Source: Episyrphus balteatus
Lineage: Eukaryota > Arthropoda > Insecta > Diptera > Syrphidae
Assembly: GCF_945859705.1 (NCBI RefSeq)
Contig: NC_079134.1
Span: 35,478,576-35,542,575 of the forward strand
Reading direction: 5' to 3'
DNA length: 64,000 nt
Within the stretch, counting starts at the first letter, position 1. The number at the start of each line of letters is the position of its first letter. Shown piece by piece: positions 44,935 through 57,699 of the stretch. Under the pieces are notes generated by a model. It made no database searches. It was not told the DNA's origin and saw only the letters and a list, made by a program, of their open reading frames with translations. The position numbers and the translations under genes were made by a program.

Positions 44935-45945
44935 AATATAGGGATATACTTTTTTTACCGTTTTTAACCGATTTCCATCGTTTTTAATTTTTATCTTTTT
45001 TTCTTTAATAGATACAGGAATAAAGTATATGGAGTAATGATAGACCATGACCACGACTAAATGTATGCGAACTTTCAATCATTTTTGTAAACACAATTTT
45101 GAGATAACGGTAAAATAAAATTTTAGAATTCAACAAGTTATAACTTTTGACCAAGAGCTGATAGAAATTTTATTAAACTTTTATGAGCATCCTGATACAA
45201 TTACCTTACATTTGGTATATAACACATAACGGTAGACTAACTACAAGCTACACAATGTTAAACCAAGAAACTTGCGAAAAACCTCAAAACACCAGTGGAG
45301 ATCTGTTGCCCCCCGAACAGCCACCAGTGTGGGAATTCGACATGGTTGACTTTAAAAAATTCTAACTTCTCTTGTAGGCATCTTTGAAATAAGATTGATA
45401 CGTCATATGAAAGTTGAAATACTAAGCTTTCACATGGTATATATTTTTTATAGGTTGTCGAACAAAAAAATTGATTCCATAGCCTGAGAACATAAAAATA
45501 AATGTTTTTTTGCTTTTTTAATGAAATTTGATCGAGTTCAAAAAATTCTATCTCTTTTTGTAGTTGTCTCATAGACCTGATCGATATATTTTTTGAGCTA
45601 AGACAATAAGCTTTCAGATGGTATACAATTTGTATACCATTGAAAAAAATGGAATTAATGACGTTAGAAGATAAAACTCATGTTTTTTTTGCTTTTGCAA
45701 AAATTTAAAAATGATTTTATTCTTAAGAAGAAATACTTGGCTTTTAAATTGCATAATTTTTTTTGTAAGCTTTTAAAATGAAAAAATTAATATAATGAGA
45801 AAATAAAAAAGGTATATTTTTAGCTTTTTCTTGTAAATTATGATTGTTTGAAAAAAGTAAACGCTTCAACTGACTCATTTTAAACAAAAGCACACAAGCT
45901 GTTTTCTGACGACGTTATCACGCTTTACATACAACCACTTTTTTT
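44935..45945 (+). repeat. Fam2 repeat, copy 3
   Basis: This has the middle and right parts of Fam2, including TGAGATAACGGTAAAATAAA, the open stretch 45183-45365 ending PPVWEFDMVDFKKF-stop, the splice-acceptor-like TTCTAACTTCTCTTGTAG and the right end ACGACGTTATCACG with ACATACAACC. Confidence 0.85.
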
Positions 45946-47990
45946 TAATAAAAAGTCGTCATTTAAGTAGAACACTTTAAATTCCCATTTCTCTAGATTA
46001 AGATTGAATAGCACATTGCTTCGCTCTATTTGATGAAATTTTTTTACTCTTGTGTAGATATGTAGTTTGTATAAAACTATTCATACGCAATGAAATCCTC
46101 AACTAAACTTAAATAGCTCTAAACATTTGCTAGCTAGTTATGTGAAAGCTACTATACAGGATTATATTGTTTAGATATTGGAAATTTCAATGACACATTC
46201 TGCACACAGAATTGACATTTCAAAAGCTTAGGATTTTGCTTTTGCCTAATCGCGCCGAAAACCTATTGACATGGCAAAGCATCACAACTATTCTACTACA
46301 TTTGGAGAAAATCTAATCCTTATTTAGATTAAACCCACACAACTTCTCTTATGGAAGGAATTGTGTCTGCTTGTGCATAGCATTTAATTAAAACATTTAT
46401 ACTTAAATGTATCGATTGTATAGGTTATTGGACCAGAAGGAGTGTATTATATAGCTTGTGTTTATCTTGATAAATCTTTTTCCAAATCTTAGAATCCTGT
46501 TGCTATTTACATACATATATATAAATTTTAGGAATTGATTATGTTGGTATTTAAAGGATTAATAAATTAAACAACAAGTGATGCGCATATGCATACACAA
46601 TACACATATTATTATCTGTTCGTTAACTAAGTTTCTAAGATATTTGATTTGTGCAAATACGAGTATTGACCCTATTAGTTTATCAGATGATATCCAAATG
46701 GGCAGAATCTGTATTTGGTTTTTGTATAGTTCCAAGAAATTAGTCCTTGAAGCAAATTAAATTAATTTAATGTAAAAAGGTATATTTTATATGATATCTT
46801 CAATTTCTTCACACTTTTGTGGATAAAAAAATGGTCGGCATAATTATTCTGTCGACTCAACCCAATTCTACAGTGAAACCACTTTTGTATACAAATAGTA
46901 CGGGTTTTCTTATTTATTTTTGGAATTCAGCACAATTCGATAAAAATATACTAACAAGCATAACTTATGCTTTTACTTCTACATCTTGTCGACAAATTAA
47001 CTTTTCTCGGAAACCATTTGAAATTATGGAATATTTCCTGTGGTGCTTTTTTCACATGAAAATTGTAACTTTCAGTTCCAAAACACCCACATGCATAAAG
47101 CAAAGAGAATATTTTCAATAAGAAAATACTGAGATTGAATATTCTGATTAAATTTCTTCAATTTGAAGGTTTTGTACACAAAACAAAAACACAAGTACCT
47201 ATACAATATTACATAAAGAAGTATGTGTGTAACAAAGTATACTGTTATAATATATCAAAGAATTTATTGACTATTTAATTGTTCATGGGTAATAAATTTG
47301 CCTGTTGGATTTACCAGTCAATTTGCTCTATATTATTTTTTCTGATTATACATAAATGAACAAACAAATCAATAATTTATGACATTTTTATTTCTTGGAT
47401 CAAAACGAAAATGAAATATTGGAGCTAAGACAAATAAAAATATTGAAATTTTTGATACCTAAATCGAATGAAAATTCATAGAACATTTACTTGCAAGTTA
47501 TCGAAATGAATCTTTGTGAAAATTTCACAAATATATATATATTTCGCGTAAAGTAATTTTTAAATTTCATCAGTAAAGTTAGTTAATTTTTTTTTCTACT
47601 GAACCCTTGACTATGAAAAAATATTAAAAGTAGTCAGGTAGTTTATAAAATTTGGAAACGCACATTTTTAAATTCTTTTGACTCCCAAACGAAAATGGAA
47701 AAAGCTTATGGAAAAAGTTCTTAGAAATCATTAAAGAATATTTTTAGTTAAATTTTATAAGAAATTTAACAAAACCTTAAAAACAAATTTAAAATCTTTT
47801 CTTTCAAATACACTTTTTCAAATACTATTTGGAATTCGAACGGGGTATGCAATTTAATTTCTAGAATATCGAAGAATTTTTAGTAAAAAAAATAAAACTG
47901 TTGGTAATGTTAAAAAAAAAAAAACAAAATACATACCTATATGTACCTGGTACATATATAAAAATGTTCAAACAATAAAAAAAAAGTTTC
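45946..47990. other. Non-coding DNA
   Basis: Unusually free of recognised repeats. Several open frames of 60-100 codons occur (for example 46819-47121) without any recognisable domain; AT-rich codon use suggests chance. Confidence 0.45.
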
Positions 47991-49990
47991 AAACAAATTA
48001 ATTGATCCGTTTTCAAAAAAAAAAAAAAATAAAAATAAAAATATTTAAAAAAAATCTTTGTAATGTTGTTAACATTAATTTTTTAACAAAGTTTTTGTAC
48101 AAAATTTTTCGTTAAGTCGTTTATGAAAAAGTCAAAAGTTAACAAAACTAATTGAACAATATTTTTTTACCTCGAAAGTAGGATTGCTAGACCAGTTTTT
48201 GCAAAAACAAGCATTTTCATTTTGGTCATAATGGAAGAAGGTACCGTTAAACAAAACTTTTTTTGAAGCAAACCGGCTTCAGAAGTTTGGGCTGCGGCTC
48301 CAGATAGAGACAGATAGAATTGCAAGACCCAATTTTTTTTTGTTTTTTAAAAGAAGTCTAGCACGTTCACTATTATCTTTTCGTGGTGTTTTGTTATAAA
48401 GGGTGGGTACCTAGCATATTATAGACAACTCTTTTTCTAGTCTTAAAAGAGAGTTTTGTTAGGGTGTTACAAGTACGCGCCTGAAACCTGTTTTAACTCC
48501 CAATTTTTATTAAATAAACTGCACGACTCGGGTCGCACGTACTTGCTCTTATGGTAAAAGTTACTCTAATGTTGAAGCTTTTCATTGAACAAAATAAGGG
48601 ATTATTTAAAATTTTATATTTGCACGGAATTTCATAAGGTGCAAAAAAAAAAAATAAAATCTGTTTTTTATAAATAATTAAATACCACTTTAAAAAAAAA
48701 ACTAAGTATGCCATTTTATTCGTTGTATAAAAAGGAATTTTTAGAAAAAAATTTTCGAAAATCATTAGAGTCGTTTTTTAAAAAAATAATTTTTTATATA
48801 TAAAATTTTTCTTACATTTTTCAAAAAAAAGGTATGCCATTTTGAACAAATAATTACTTTATATATAAAACGGATTTTCCAAATTTTTCACTAACCCGTT
48901 TCCAAAAAATTGTTTAAAAAAAAAAAAAAAATTTGAAATATTTTTTAAAAATCCAAAAATTTGTTTCTTGAAAAAATTTAAAATTTTTTAAATAATGATT
49001 GTTTAAACGTTTTTATATTTTGTATTTTGGTTGAAATATGTTTGGTCGTTTACGAGAAATTCATAGATAAAAAAAACCGTCCTAAGACAGGTACCGTTAA
49101 TAACGCTACAAAAAATATTGTTTTTATTTCCAAAGAAAGCTTTTATGTGTTTCACTACACACAAACATTTTAATCAAAATCGTTAGAGTCGTTTTTGAAA
49201 AAAATGAACTTTTCTATTTCCGTTATATGACAGGTACCGTTAGTTTTGGTCCTAAAAAAATTTCAATTTGTCTTCTAGGGAATCACCCAAAACTGTTAAC
49301 TACCAAGTTTGAAGAAAATAGCTCCATTAGTTTAGGCTGTAGCTCGAGGTTCCTACAGACAGACAGAATTGCCGGACCCACTTTTTTGGCATTCTCCACC
49401 ATCGTAATGTCATGTAAAATTGTTATCTCGAGTTCGATTTTTTTCAACGAATCCTAAATTTGCCCTATAGTACCTATATTGGAAGTAAAAAATGAAGTAC
49501 ATATATATTAGTTTTTAAATAAGGTCTATCTTGTAATGAAAAATGTTTTTTTTTTTTTTCAAAAATCCTTATTAACAGTACCTCCCTTAAAACTGTTTTG
49601 TTTTTTTTAATTTCAAACTATATTTCAAATTACTGGTTCAATTTTAACGAATTTTTTATGCAAATATATTTATATTGCCTCAATATATAAATCCAAAACT
49701 AAATTTTGAAAAAAATAATTTTTGGATTTAAAAAAAAAATTTGAAATTTTTTTTTGAAAAATCAAACTATCGAAAATTTGATATTGATTTTTTGATATTT
49801 GGGTTTTACGTGTTGATTAAATGTTTCTACAAAATGGCATCCCAAATTTATTTAATTTTTTTTTTTTTCAAAAAATTATTTATAAAAAAATTACTTTTTT
49901 TTTTAAAACGGCTCTAATGATTTTGATTTTTTTTTTCTGAAAATGCATCTTTATAAAAGAAATTAAACCGCATACTTTTTTTTTTTTTTG
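47991..49990. repeat. Fam1 repeat block, copy 4
   Basis: This includes the copy (about 48500-49480) that is uninterrupted where copy 1 has its two insertions: GAATTGCCGGACCCACTTTTT at 49367 and CCCTATAGTACCTATA at 49456. The CAGACAGACAGA run is at 49355-49366. The start CTGCACGACTCGGGTCGCACG (about 48519) matches the far end of copy 1. No protein. Confidence 0.8.
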
Positions 49991-50055
49991 AGCTAAATTA
50001 CATTAAAAGAGTTGTGTTTTACATTTGAAGAACGAATTTTAGTCCTAGTTCTTAC

Positions 50056-50229
50056 TTTTTTTTCGTTCAACATTCGCATTCAAGCAAATTTTGCAATCCA
50101 AGTCTGGTTGATAGACAGCAGTAGGTACCCAAAGTTCACCAATAAGTGGAAAAATATGAACAATTGGTTTGTAAGAATGTTGGTCAACTTCATTTATTAA
50201 ATATCTTTTAGGTGGATGCACTTGTTTCA
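50056..50229 (-). CDS. Candidate internal exon of an unknown gene
   Basis: On the minus strand a 58-codon open stretch lies between an acceptor-like TTATTATTTTTGAG and the donor AAAA|GTAAGAAC. It encodes words such as INEVDQHSYKPIVHIFPLIG, ELWVPTAVYQPDLDCKICLN, with varied residues and less AT-driven codon use than neighbouring chance frames. I do not recognise the family and found no partner exon: downstream on this strand is the Fam1 block. It could be a real exon with distant partners, or an exon stranded by repeat insertions. Confidence 0.35.
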
Positions 50230-50775
50230 CTCAAAAATAATAATTTTTCCCTCTTGTGCCGTTGCTCATTAGAGTAGTCATATCTAAAATTATACCTAAA
50301 GAATTTTGCAATATATACCTATGAAATTATGTAAGTTTATAGCAACTTCACCAATTCGACCTACAGATTCATTTGATATATTGACAAAACCAGAAAATCC
50401 TGACAGAAAGATAAAAACAAAACCTTGGCTTTGAATGCAAAACCAATTCAAAACTCAATAAACTATACCAAACAATATGTGTATCTATGATTTATCCATT
50501 TCTCATCAATTTTCCATAAGAATGACGAAATACCATCGAATTGAGTTCGAACAATATACAAACAAGTTATTTATTATCCATCGCATATCCATATCCAATA
50601 TTGACAAGAGACAAAAACCGTTACAAAATCAAATTGCATTTCCAATTAATTGGCCCAATGAAAAACCACTGACGTGTGTTATTATTGTCACCACAACCAA
50701 GCCTGATGCCTGCCTACCAAAAGGACTCACTATGCCTCTTTTGTTCGTTTCCACAAGTATATTGTATATTGACTG
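50230..50775. other. Low-repeat non-coding DNA
   Basis: No repeats seen; possibly intronic or intergenic sequence of a nearby gene. Confidence 0.4.
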
Positions 50776-50940
50776 ATGACCAAATTAAATAACACATGGT
50801 GCACTGAACTTGTAAAAGCTGCTGACGCCGCTGCTGCTATACCGAATAAGATGACATTTGTAGTAGTTCACGCTTTATTTTCAATAATAACAAGCGCATT
50901 TGTTTTAAATGCTGGAAAACCTACCAACCAATTAGTATAA
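50776..50940 (+). CDS. Possible 54-residue small ORF
   Basis: ATG to stop with a locally GC-richer core (GCTGCTGACGCCGCTGCTGC) encoding VKAADAAAAIPNK, then a hydrophobic stretch MTFVVVHALFSIITSAFVL. It looks less random than neighbouring frames, but no family, promoter or poly(A) signal supports it. Confidence 0.15.
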   Translation: MTKLNNTWCTELVKAADAAAAIPNKMTFVVVHALFSIITSAFVLNAGKPTNQLV

Positions 50941-52520
50941 CTTTGGTCCTTAAAAGTCCTTGTAAAACAACATAATGTCCCATATATTATATAGACCCTA
51001 TACTAACTATAAAAAACCATCATATATCCCAGCTTCTGATTCTGTTCCCGTTCCTTGCCTTCTTTTTCTCTCTGCACTCTGAATGTCATCACGAGTGCGT
51101 ACGAGTGTTTGAAACAAAACAACGAACGAACGAACGAAAAAAAAAAGCTTTAAAACTCATTCAGGAAACTCATTTCCCAGCAAAAAGGAAACATGTCAAT
51201 AGTACTTTATATTATTGTGCATGTGTCACAAGGACGACCGACGACGTGTCGGATCCCGCATATATCTACACACTTATATATGCGAATATTATTTTGTAAA
51301 AGTGTTTGTTAATAGGTTTTATGTGTGCAAAGGAGTGTGTGAAACTGAGAGTCAGAGTATGTGTGTGTGTGTAAGGTTTTTAGTATATAACTTGAAATTT
51401 TTAACGAACTTTAAAAACTCTTGTAAGGATGCACTAGCTTTTTGTCACTTTGGGTTGTTAAAGTTTAATATCCTTACAAATTGGCACAACGAGTTGTTAA
51501 GAATCTTTTTCTTTCTACATAAGCTTTGAATCTCTCTATGCTCTATGTATGTTAGAGGAAAGAAGTAAATGTTCAAGAGTACTAATGTTTTTATATCTAA
51601 AAAAAGTAATCATTTTTATGACACAACAAAAGTTTATCCTTCTTATAGACCAAATGGACAGTGTAAACAAAAAAGTTTAATAAAAAAAAAAACTTCTATT
51701 GTGTAAACATGAACATTTTTGAGAGAAGAAAATTAAAAAATTACTTGACAACATTTACTGTATGACCAGAATAATGGAAGAATTGTTGAGTGTCCTTTGT
51801 GTTGACCTTGTGCAGACTTAATGCTTTTTTTTTCAGCTATAAAAGTTTTCTTATCCTTCATTGAAGAGAAATAATCTTTTTCAATGGAATACGTGAAACA
51901 TTTACGAAATAAACAACTCAAGTTATTCGTTGTTTTGGGAATAATTTGTTTTCTATATGATAAAAGAGTTACAAGGATTTTTTACTTTTGAACTTGAAAT
52001 TACATAAAATATGAGTGTATGATATATTTTTACTTGAATCTTGTTTAAAAATTAAAAAAAAAAATGACACTAAGAAAAAAAAGTTCTGCGATTCTTTAAT
52101 GCCATAAAGTTTTTAACAAACAAAAAAAAATAATACATACTTTTATGGAGGAAAATTTAAAACACATGTGGGTAATTCCACGGAAGTCGACCACCAATAG
52201 GCAAAAAATGAAAGTGAAAATATAAGAAATTTATTGATGCTATTAAAATATTTATACATTTTACTTTTATTTAATAATTTCACATAAGTGTAATTTTTTT
52301 GTATATACCTCAATCTAAAAATTTAAAAAATGAGAAATTTTTTAGTTAAAGATAAGAAAAATTAACATTCTAAACGTTTTCAAAACAAGCGTTGTTTCAA
52401 AAATGTTAGAATAAACTGTGTTGACGGTGTATTTTTATACAAAATTGAAAAAATTTGCTCAAAAAAAATCTCGAGTAAGTTTTTCTGATGTTTACTAAAA
52501 TTCTAACTCCAATAAGAATA
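50941..52520. other. Non-coding DNA with simple repeats
   Basis: An (AACG)n run lies at 51118-51137 and a (GT)n run at 51359-51373. The region 50900-51550 is the least AT-rich stretch in this half of the window and could hold regulatory sequence or an untranslated exon, but nothing decisive is seen. Confidence 0.4.
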
Positions 52521-53059
52521 ACACTGGTGAACAAAATTGAACTCTTTTTTTGTTACAGAAACCAAGGAATAATTTTCTATAGGATTTTGGTGCTGAGCTC
52601 GAATCCGAAGTCAAAAAAATTCTATTACATCACGTTTTTGAGATAATCTGGTTAGAAAATCGAAAATGCCACTTTTTGCCAGTTTTCGAGGTTATTTCTT
52701 AGCGTTTGATTATTTGTTATAAATAAATTTGTAACGGTTTCTAAGTTTTTCTTGTTAAAAACAATATAAGAACTTACAGGAATGTAAATGAAACGTTGTG
52801 TCAAAATTTGAAAGCGATTGGCAAAGAACTTTTCGAGATTTGCTATTAAAAGCAAATAAACATGAGATATACCAAACACGTTGATTTCAACTTAAGATTT
52901 GGATTTTTGGGAAATTGGGATTTTTAATTTTCTAACGGGATTATCTCAAAAATGTGATGTGATAGAATTGTTCTGACTTCGGACTCGAGCTCAGCACCCA
53001 AAAAACCTATAGAAAAGTATATCTTAGTGTCTGTAACAAAAACCTTGTTGACCAGTGTA
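52521..53059. repeat. Foldback with Fam1-type ends, 540 bp
   Basis: ACACTGGTGAACAA on the left and TTGTTGACCAGTGT on the right head arms of about 170 bp with shared words TTTTCTATAGG, GGTGCTGAGCTCGA and GAAGTCA. The ACACTGGTCAACAA end also occurs at 24841, 25165 and 1007, so it belongs to the Fam1 hairpin group. Confidence 0.75.
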
Positions 53060-53162
53060 ATTTATTTAGGTACTGTGTAAATAGTGCTCAAATATTTGAA
53101 ATGTGAAGTTATTGATTTTTCTTTAATTTTTATATATTTTAAAAATAATTTTTTTTCTTACA

Positions 53163-53538
53163 GTGTCACACCTGTTATAAAAATATGTCACACCCGTTAC
53201 ATTTTTGAATTATTAAAAAACCACATATTTTTGAATAATTTCAATGAAATAAATGCTTACTGGAGATGTAATTTAATCTCATTTCATATTGAATACGATT
53301 TCCACGTATTTTCATTCAAAAACCTTAAATCCACTGAAGCAGGCTGAATCAATTTTCTAAAGTCACACCCGTTACATCTTATATCAAGAGTTTGTGACGT
53401 TGCGAGACAGTTAAAAAAATGTTTATTTTTAACATATATTAACAACTAAATATATTAGGTGTTGAAGCTATTAAATAATTTATTAAGTGACTAGTGCATT
53501 TTATTTAGTGAATGGTGTAACTGTGTCACACCCGTTAC
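53163..53538 (+). repeat. Spaced GTCACACCCGTTAC motif cluster
   Basis: Four direct copies of TGTCACACC(C/T)GTTA(C/T) at about 53164, 53186, 53361 and 53525. They are not tandem, and the sequence between them is unrelated. Confidence 0.75.
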
Positions 53539-55151
53539 AATGGAAATACCCATATGTTAGTTTTTGATGATAACATCAACGCTTTTTTTTTGCAGAAAAA
53601 TTACATATCAAAATGTATGGGGGGATAATGTTCAATGCAGGGTTGTAAAATTAATTATTAAAAAAAATGCATTTGAAATTAAAAAAAAAATGTTTACCTC
53701 TTCTAAGTTCTAACGGAAAAAATTTGATTGAAAAAAAAAATATTTACTCATGTAAAAATATTTTGCATACAAAAAAATTATTGCCAGTAAAAAAATTTAA
53801 TGCAAAAAATCAATATATTTTTTTAAATTTGCAATCGAAAGCAAATGCAATGAAAAAAAAAAAATGATTTTTTACAATCCCGATTTTTTATAATGTGAAG
53901 GGTGCAAAGAGAATTTATACTTAGAGAATTGAAAAATTTCAACATTTTGGAAGAATATCTTAGGGACTACCATTTTTGAATATTTTACTGATACTGGAGC
54001 AAGTAGAAAAGCTTTGGTCAACACTGAAAGGATTGTAGATTGAAGACGTCAAAATTTTTAACAAGTTCTATTATCTGTTAAATTTTTCAATAATAGAAAA
54101 TGTCCTTCAAATCTGCAAACTCATTTAACATTCGAAATATCAGTACACCGCAATTTTCTCGGACCTAATTTGAGTTTTTCGCCTTAGGTCCATTTGTTTA
54201 ATCAAATAGAAAATGCGATAAATACAACAAAATAAAATTTTCTATTTGAAATACAATGCGGACTCACTGACTATTCTATAGTTAAGTACATTCTTTTAAT
54301 CTCTCTTAGTAGATTTATTGTAGACTCGACACAAGAAATGGTTTTTGTTTGCCTTCCATCTAAATTCTAACTAAAGGCTTTTTTTTTCGTTCGTCTTCAT
54401 AGAGCTTAAAATCATCCAGACAATGCATTAATATAATTTTACAATAAATCACAACATAAGCCATGAAGTATGTCAGATTTAATAGAATGTTAATTGTTCA
54501 TGAAAAGTTCAAGGCTATAGTCATTTTATGTCCAACACACGCATTGTCCCATGGGTAAAATCTTGATCTTGATGTGATACGTGAGTTATAATCTTTTGTT
54601 CTATTGTAATGTCATTTGCACATTAAAAAAATAAAGCACGAAGAAAACGAGACAACCTTCTAAAAGGGTATCTTTCATTTAAAAAATATTTAATTTTGCA
54701 AATTAGGAGACAAATTTATAACTTTGTATAAATATCTTCAATAGTTGTCTGCAAAAAAAAAAATAGAATAAAATAAAGAGCTTTTGAACTACGTATTTTG
54801 TTTTAATTGAGATAAACGTTTTCGAACATTCTTTTGTTTCATATCGCAATCTCAATGAATATACGAGATTTGTCCAATGCAGCCTTTTATATGAGCAATT
54901 ATCTTGCCGGTCACTGTGACGTATGCGTAACTTTTTCAAAACTAGGGAAATGTTTTGTAGGTATCCCTTTTTTGTTATTCTTACTTTTTTACGTTAGAAG
55001 CCTGAAAAACAACACGTTTATTTTCTTTTTTTATAATAAAATAAAATTTGATATATTTTAAGATTGAAAGATAATATTGTAAGAAAAACAGCCTTTTATA
55101 TGAACTGCCATTGAAGTTCACTATGGTGTATAAAAATAAATAAATATACAC
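53539..55151. other. Non-coding DNA
   Basis: AT-rich with no recognised element. ATGGTGTATA / TATACACCAT at about 55122-55154 makes a small hairpin at the junction with the next Fam2 copy. Confidence 0.45.
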
Positions 55152-56352
55152 CATGTGAAAGCATATTATTTTACCTTTCATATGACGTATCAATCTCATT
55201 TCAAAGATGCCTACAAGAGAAGTTAGAATTTTTTAAAGTCAACCATGTCGAATTCCCACACTGGTGGCTGTTCGGGGGGCAACAGATATCCACTGGTGGT
55301 TTGAGGTTTTTCGCAAGTTTCTTGATTTAACATTGTGTAGCTTGTAGTTAGTCTACCGTTATGTGTGAAATGTAAGGTAATTGTATCAGGATGCTCATAA
55401 AAGTTTAATAAAATTTCTATCTGCTCTTGGTCAAAAGTTATAACTTGTTGAATTCTAAAATTTTATTTTACCTTTATCTCAAAATTGTGTTTACGAAAAT
55501 GATTGAATCTTCGCACACATATAGTCGTAGTTATGGTCTATCATTACTCCGTATATTTTATTCCTCTATCTATTAAAGAAAAAAAGATAAAAATAAAAAA
55601 CGATGAAAATCAGCTAAAAATGGTCAAAAAACGTGTTTTTTAAAACTTGTTTCTTCCGTTATTCAGTTAAAACTCACTAAACGATTCCAATTTTTTGCAC
55701 ATGTATGCATAAGGCCTACATGCGCTATGAGTTTGAGATTTTTTGAAAGCTCCAAAAAAAAGCTAAAAATCAAAAACTACCCAAAAATACAAGGTGTTTT
55801 TCAAAAATTAATATTTCGAAACGCAGAGTGTTGGAAAAAAATCTGTATTAGACTCTTAATTTTTTTTCCCTCATATTTCACTTATTTGGCACCTTTAGAA
55901 TTGTAAAAAAAATGTTCCCTACCCAAAATCATCATTTTGTCATAGCCCCAACACGTGTACAACGTTCAAACAAAACGTTATAGCTTAGTTTGATTTTTTG
56001 AATTTTTTCTTAAATGCAGTTATTCTTAAATTAGTTTCATCTATCTATAGCAAAAAAAATCAACTCTCTACAGCTTTGCGTTTAGATTTTAGCCCAGATT
56101 TCATCTTTCCGTTTTGCCCCTGTTTACCCTATTAAATGACAAAATTTTTAAAAATCCTTCATTTAGATTAAGCTTTAGGTTATTATCTTTCAAATAAGCT
56201 ATAGAAGATTTTTGTATCTCTAATAGTTTATTTTTAATTTTTAATTGAAATTTTTGCCACGAAATTTTTGTCGGAAAAGTGTAACGTTAGACAATGGCGT
56301 CACTTTTTGTGGTGGCTGCCATGGTTCATCGATTTATAAGACGTTATCACGT
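55152..56352 (-). repeat. Fam2 repeat, copy 4, truncated
   Basis: Inverted relative to the other copies. It starts abruptly inside a Fam2 unit (at TTTCACATGG) and runs to the intact left end ACGTTATCACGTC at 56341-56353. It contains the reverse of the FDMVDFKKF block (about 55213-55390) and the full left half shared with copy 1. Confidence 0.85.
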
Positions 56353-57699
56353 CAAAAGTGTGTTTTTAACTGTCCGAAATCTAAACCAAATTACGAAGGA
56401 AGTTGGATGATTAGACCCTTTGTCTCTGGCAAAATATATTTTTAAAAGGTCATCCTTGGGGTAAAAATGCAATTTCGAATGAAGGACGTGAGCGTATAAC
56501 TACTTTATTTTATTTCAAAGTTAGAACTGTATAGATTTCAAACACCCCACGATAGGAAAAAATATCTATTTCAACGAGTTCAACTAAATTAATGGAATTC
56601 GTATTTTTTACATTTTGCTCAGTTTGTTCTTTTATTATGATAATTTTTTTTTTTTTTCTTCCCCTTTTTATACAGTTTTTATGTAGTATTTATACAGCAC
56701 GCAACTCATCCATGACATTATCAATTAATATCATGTCGAAGTAGTCTATTCACAACTATTACTCACAATGTCCTTCTACTGTCGATATTTTTTTCAGGAA
56801 TAACTTCATATACCTTCATTTTGAACGTTTTTCTTTTTCTTTTGTTAAGAGTAAAACAAGTAAAAGATATCAATTCAAAGTAATTTTCTAGTTTCTTTGA
56901 GAAATACGAATATCCTTTCTTTTCTTTCCGTTTACTTTCTCCTATTCTGTGGTGACTTTGTTATGCTGCATTGGGTCAGAATGACAAAGTCTTATTATCC
57001 ACAAAACGCAAACAGGATAGACGTTGAAAGTGCTTTATTGCATTCTTTTAAGTTTTATATCGTTTTCCACCTTTTATTTATTTTTTTTTCTTACGATATT
57101 ATGGCTAAGAGATTTAAATGTATACACTATTCCGAGAGGATACAGATACAGAGTATCCTTTTGCATTCCATTGAATGAAATGTAATCTGCTTTGGTGTTG
57201 TTTTTTTTCTTTTTCTTCGTCACCTTTTGACTTTTATTTTTGCCTTGCGGTGTAAGAAATAAGATACAAGAATAATGTCGTTTGTCAGTGTTGAGGGTTT
57301 ATTTTTAATTTCTAACTGTTTACTGAGGGAGAAAAAGAGGATTTTAAGTAAAGATTAATTAAAGATTTCAGATGCACTGTTTCCTCGATTTATTTCATCG
57401 ATTCGGTGGCATTATTAAGCAAAAAAAAAATATGCAGTGACTCAACCGATGATTCAATAAGAGAAAAATAATAAGGATTCCAGAGGAAAATTCTACCCGC
57501 AAGGATCTAAATGTTGTCACGTAATAGACTATTATGATGATGAAATAATAACGAATATTCCAATAATTCCACTTTTCTATTTCATTCCATAAATCTTTCC
57601 ATTCCAAAGACCGTGAAAATCCTTTCACTGTCGCATGCGACGCAAACCGAAACCAAAAAAAAAATCGTTCTCTCCCTTTTGAATATCGACATGGACCAT
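56353..57699. other. Non-coding DNA
   Basis: No recognised gene or repeat. Frames at 56897-57178 (plus) and 57395-57718 (minus) have no domain features. Confidence 0.45.
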
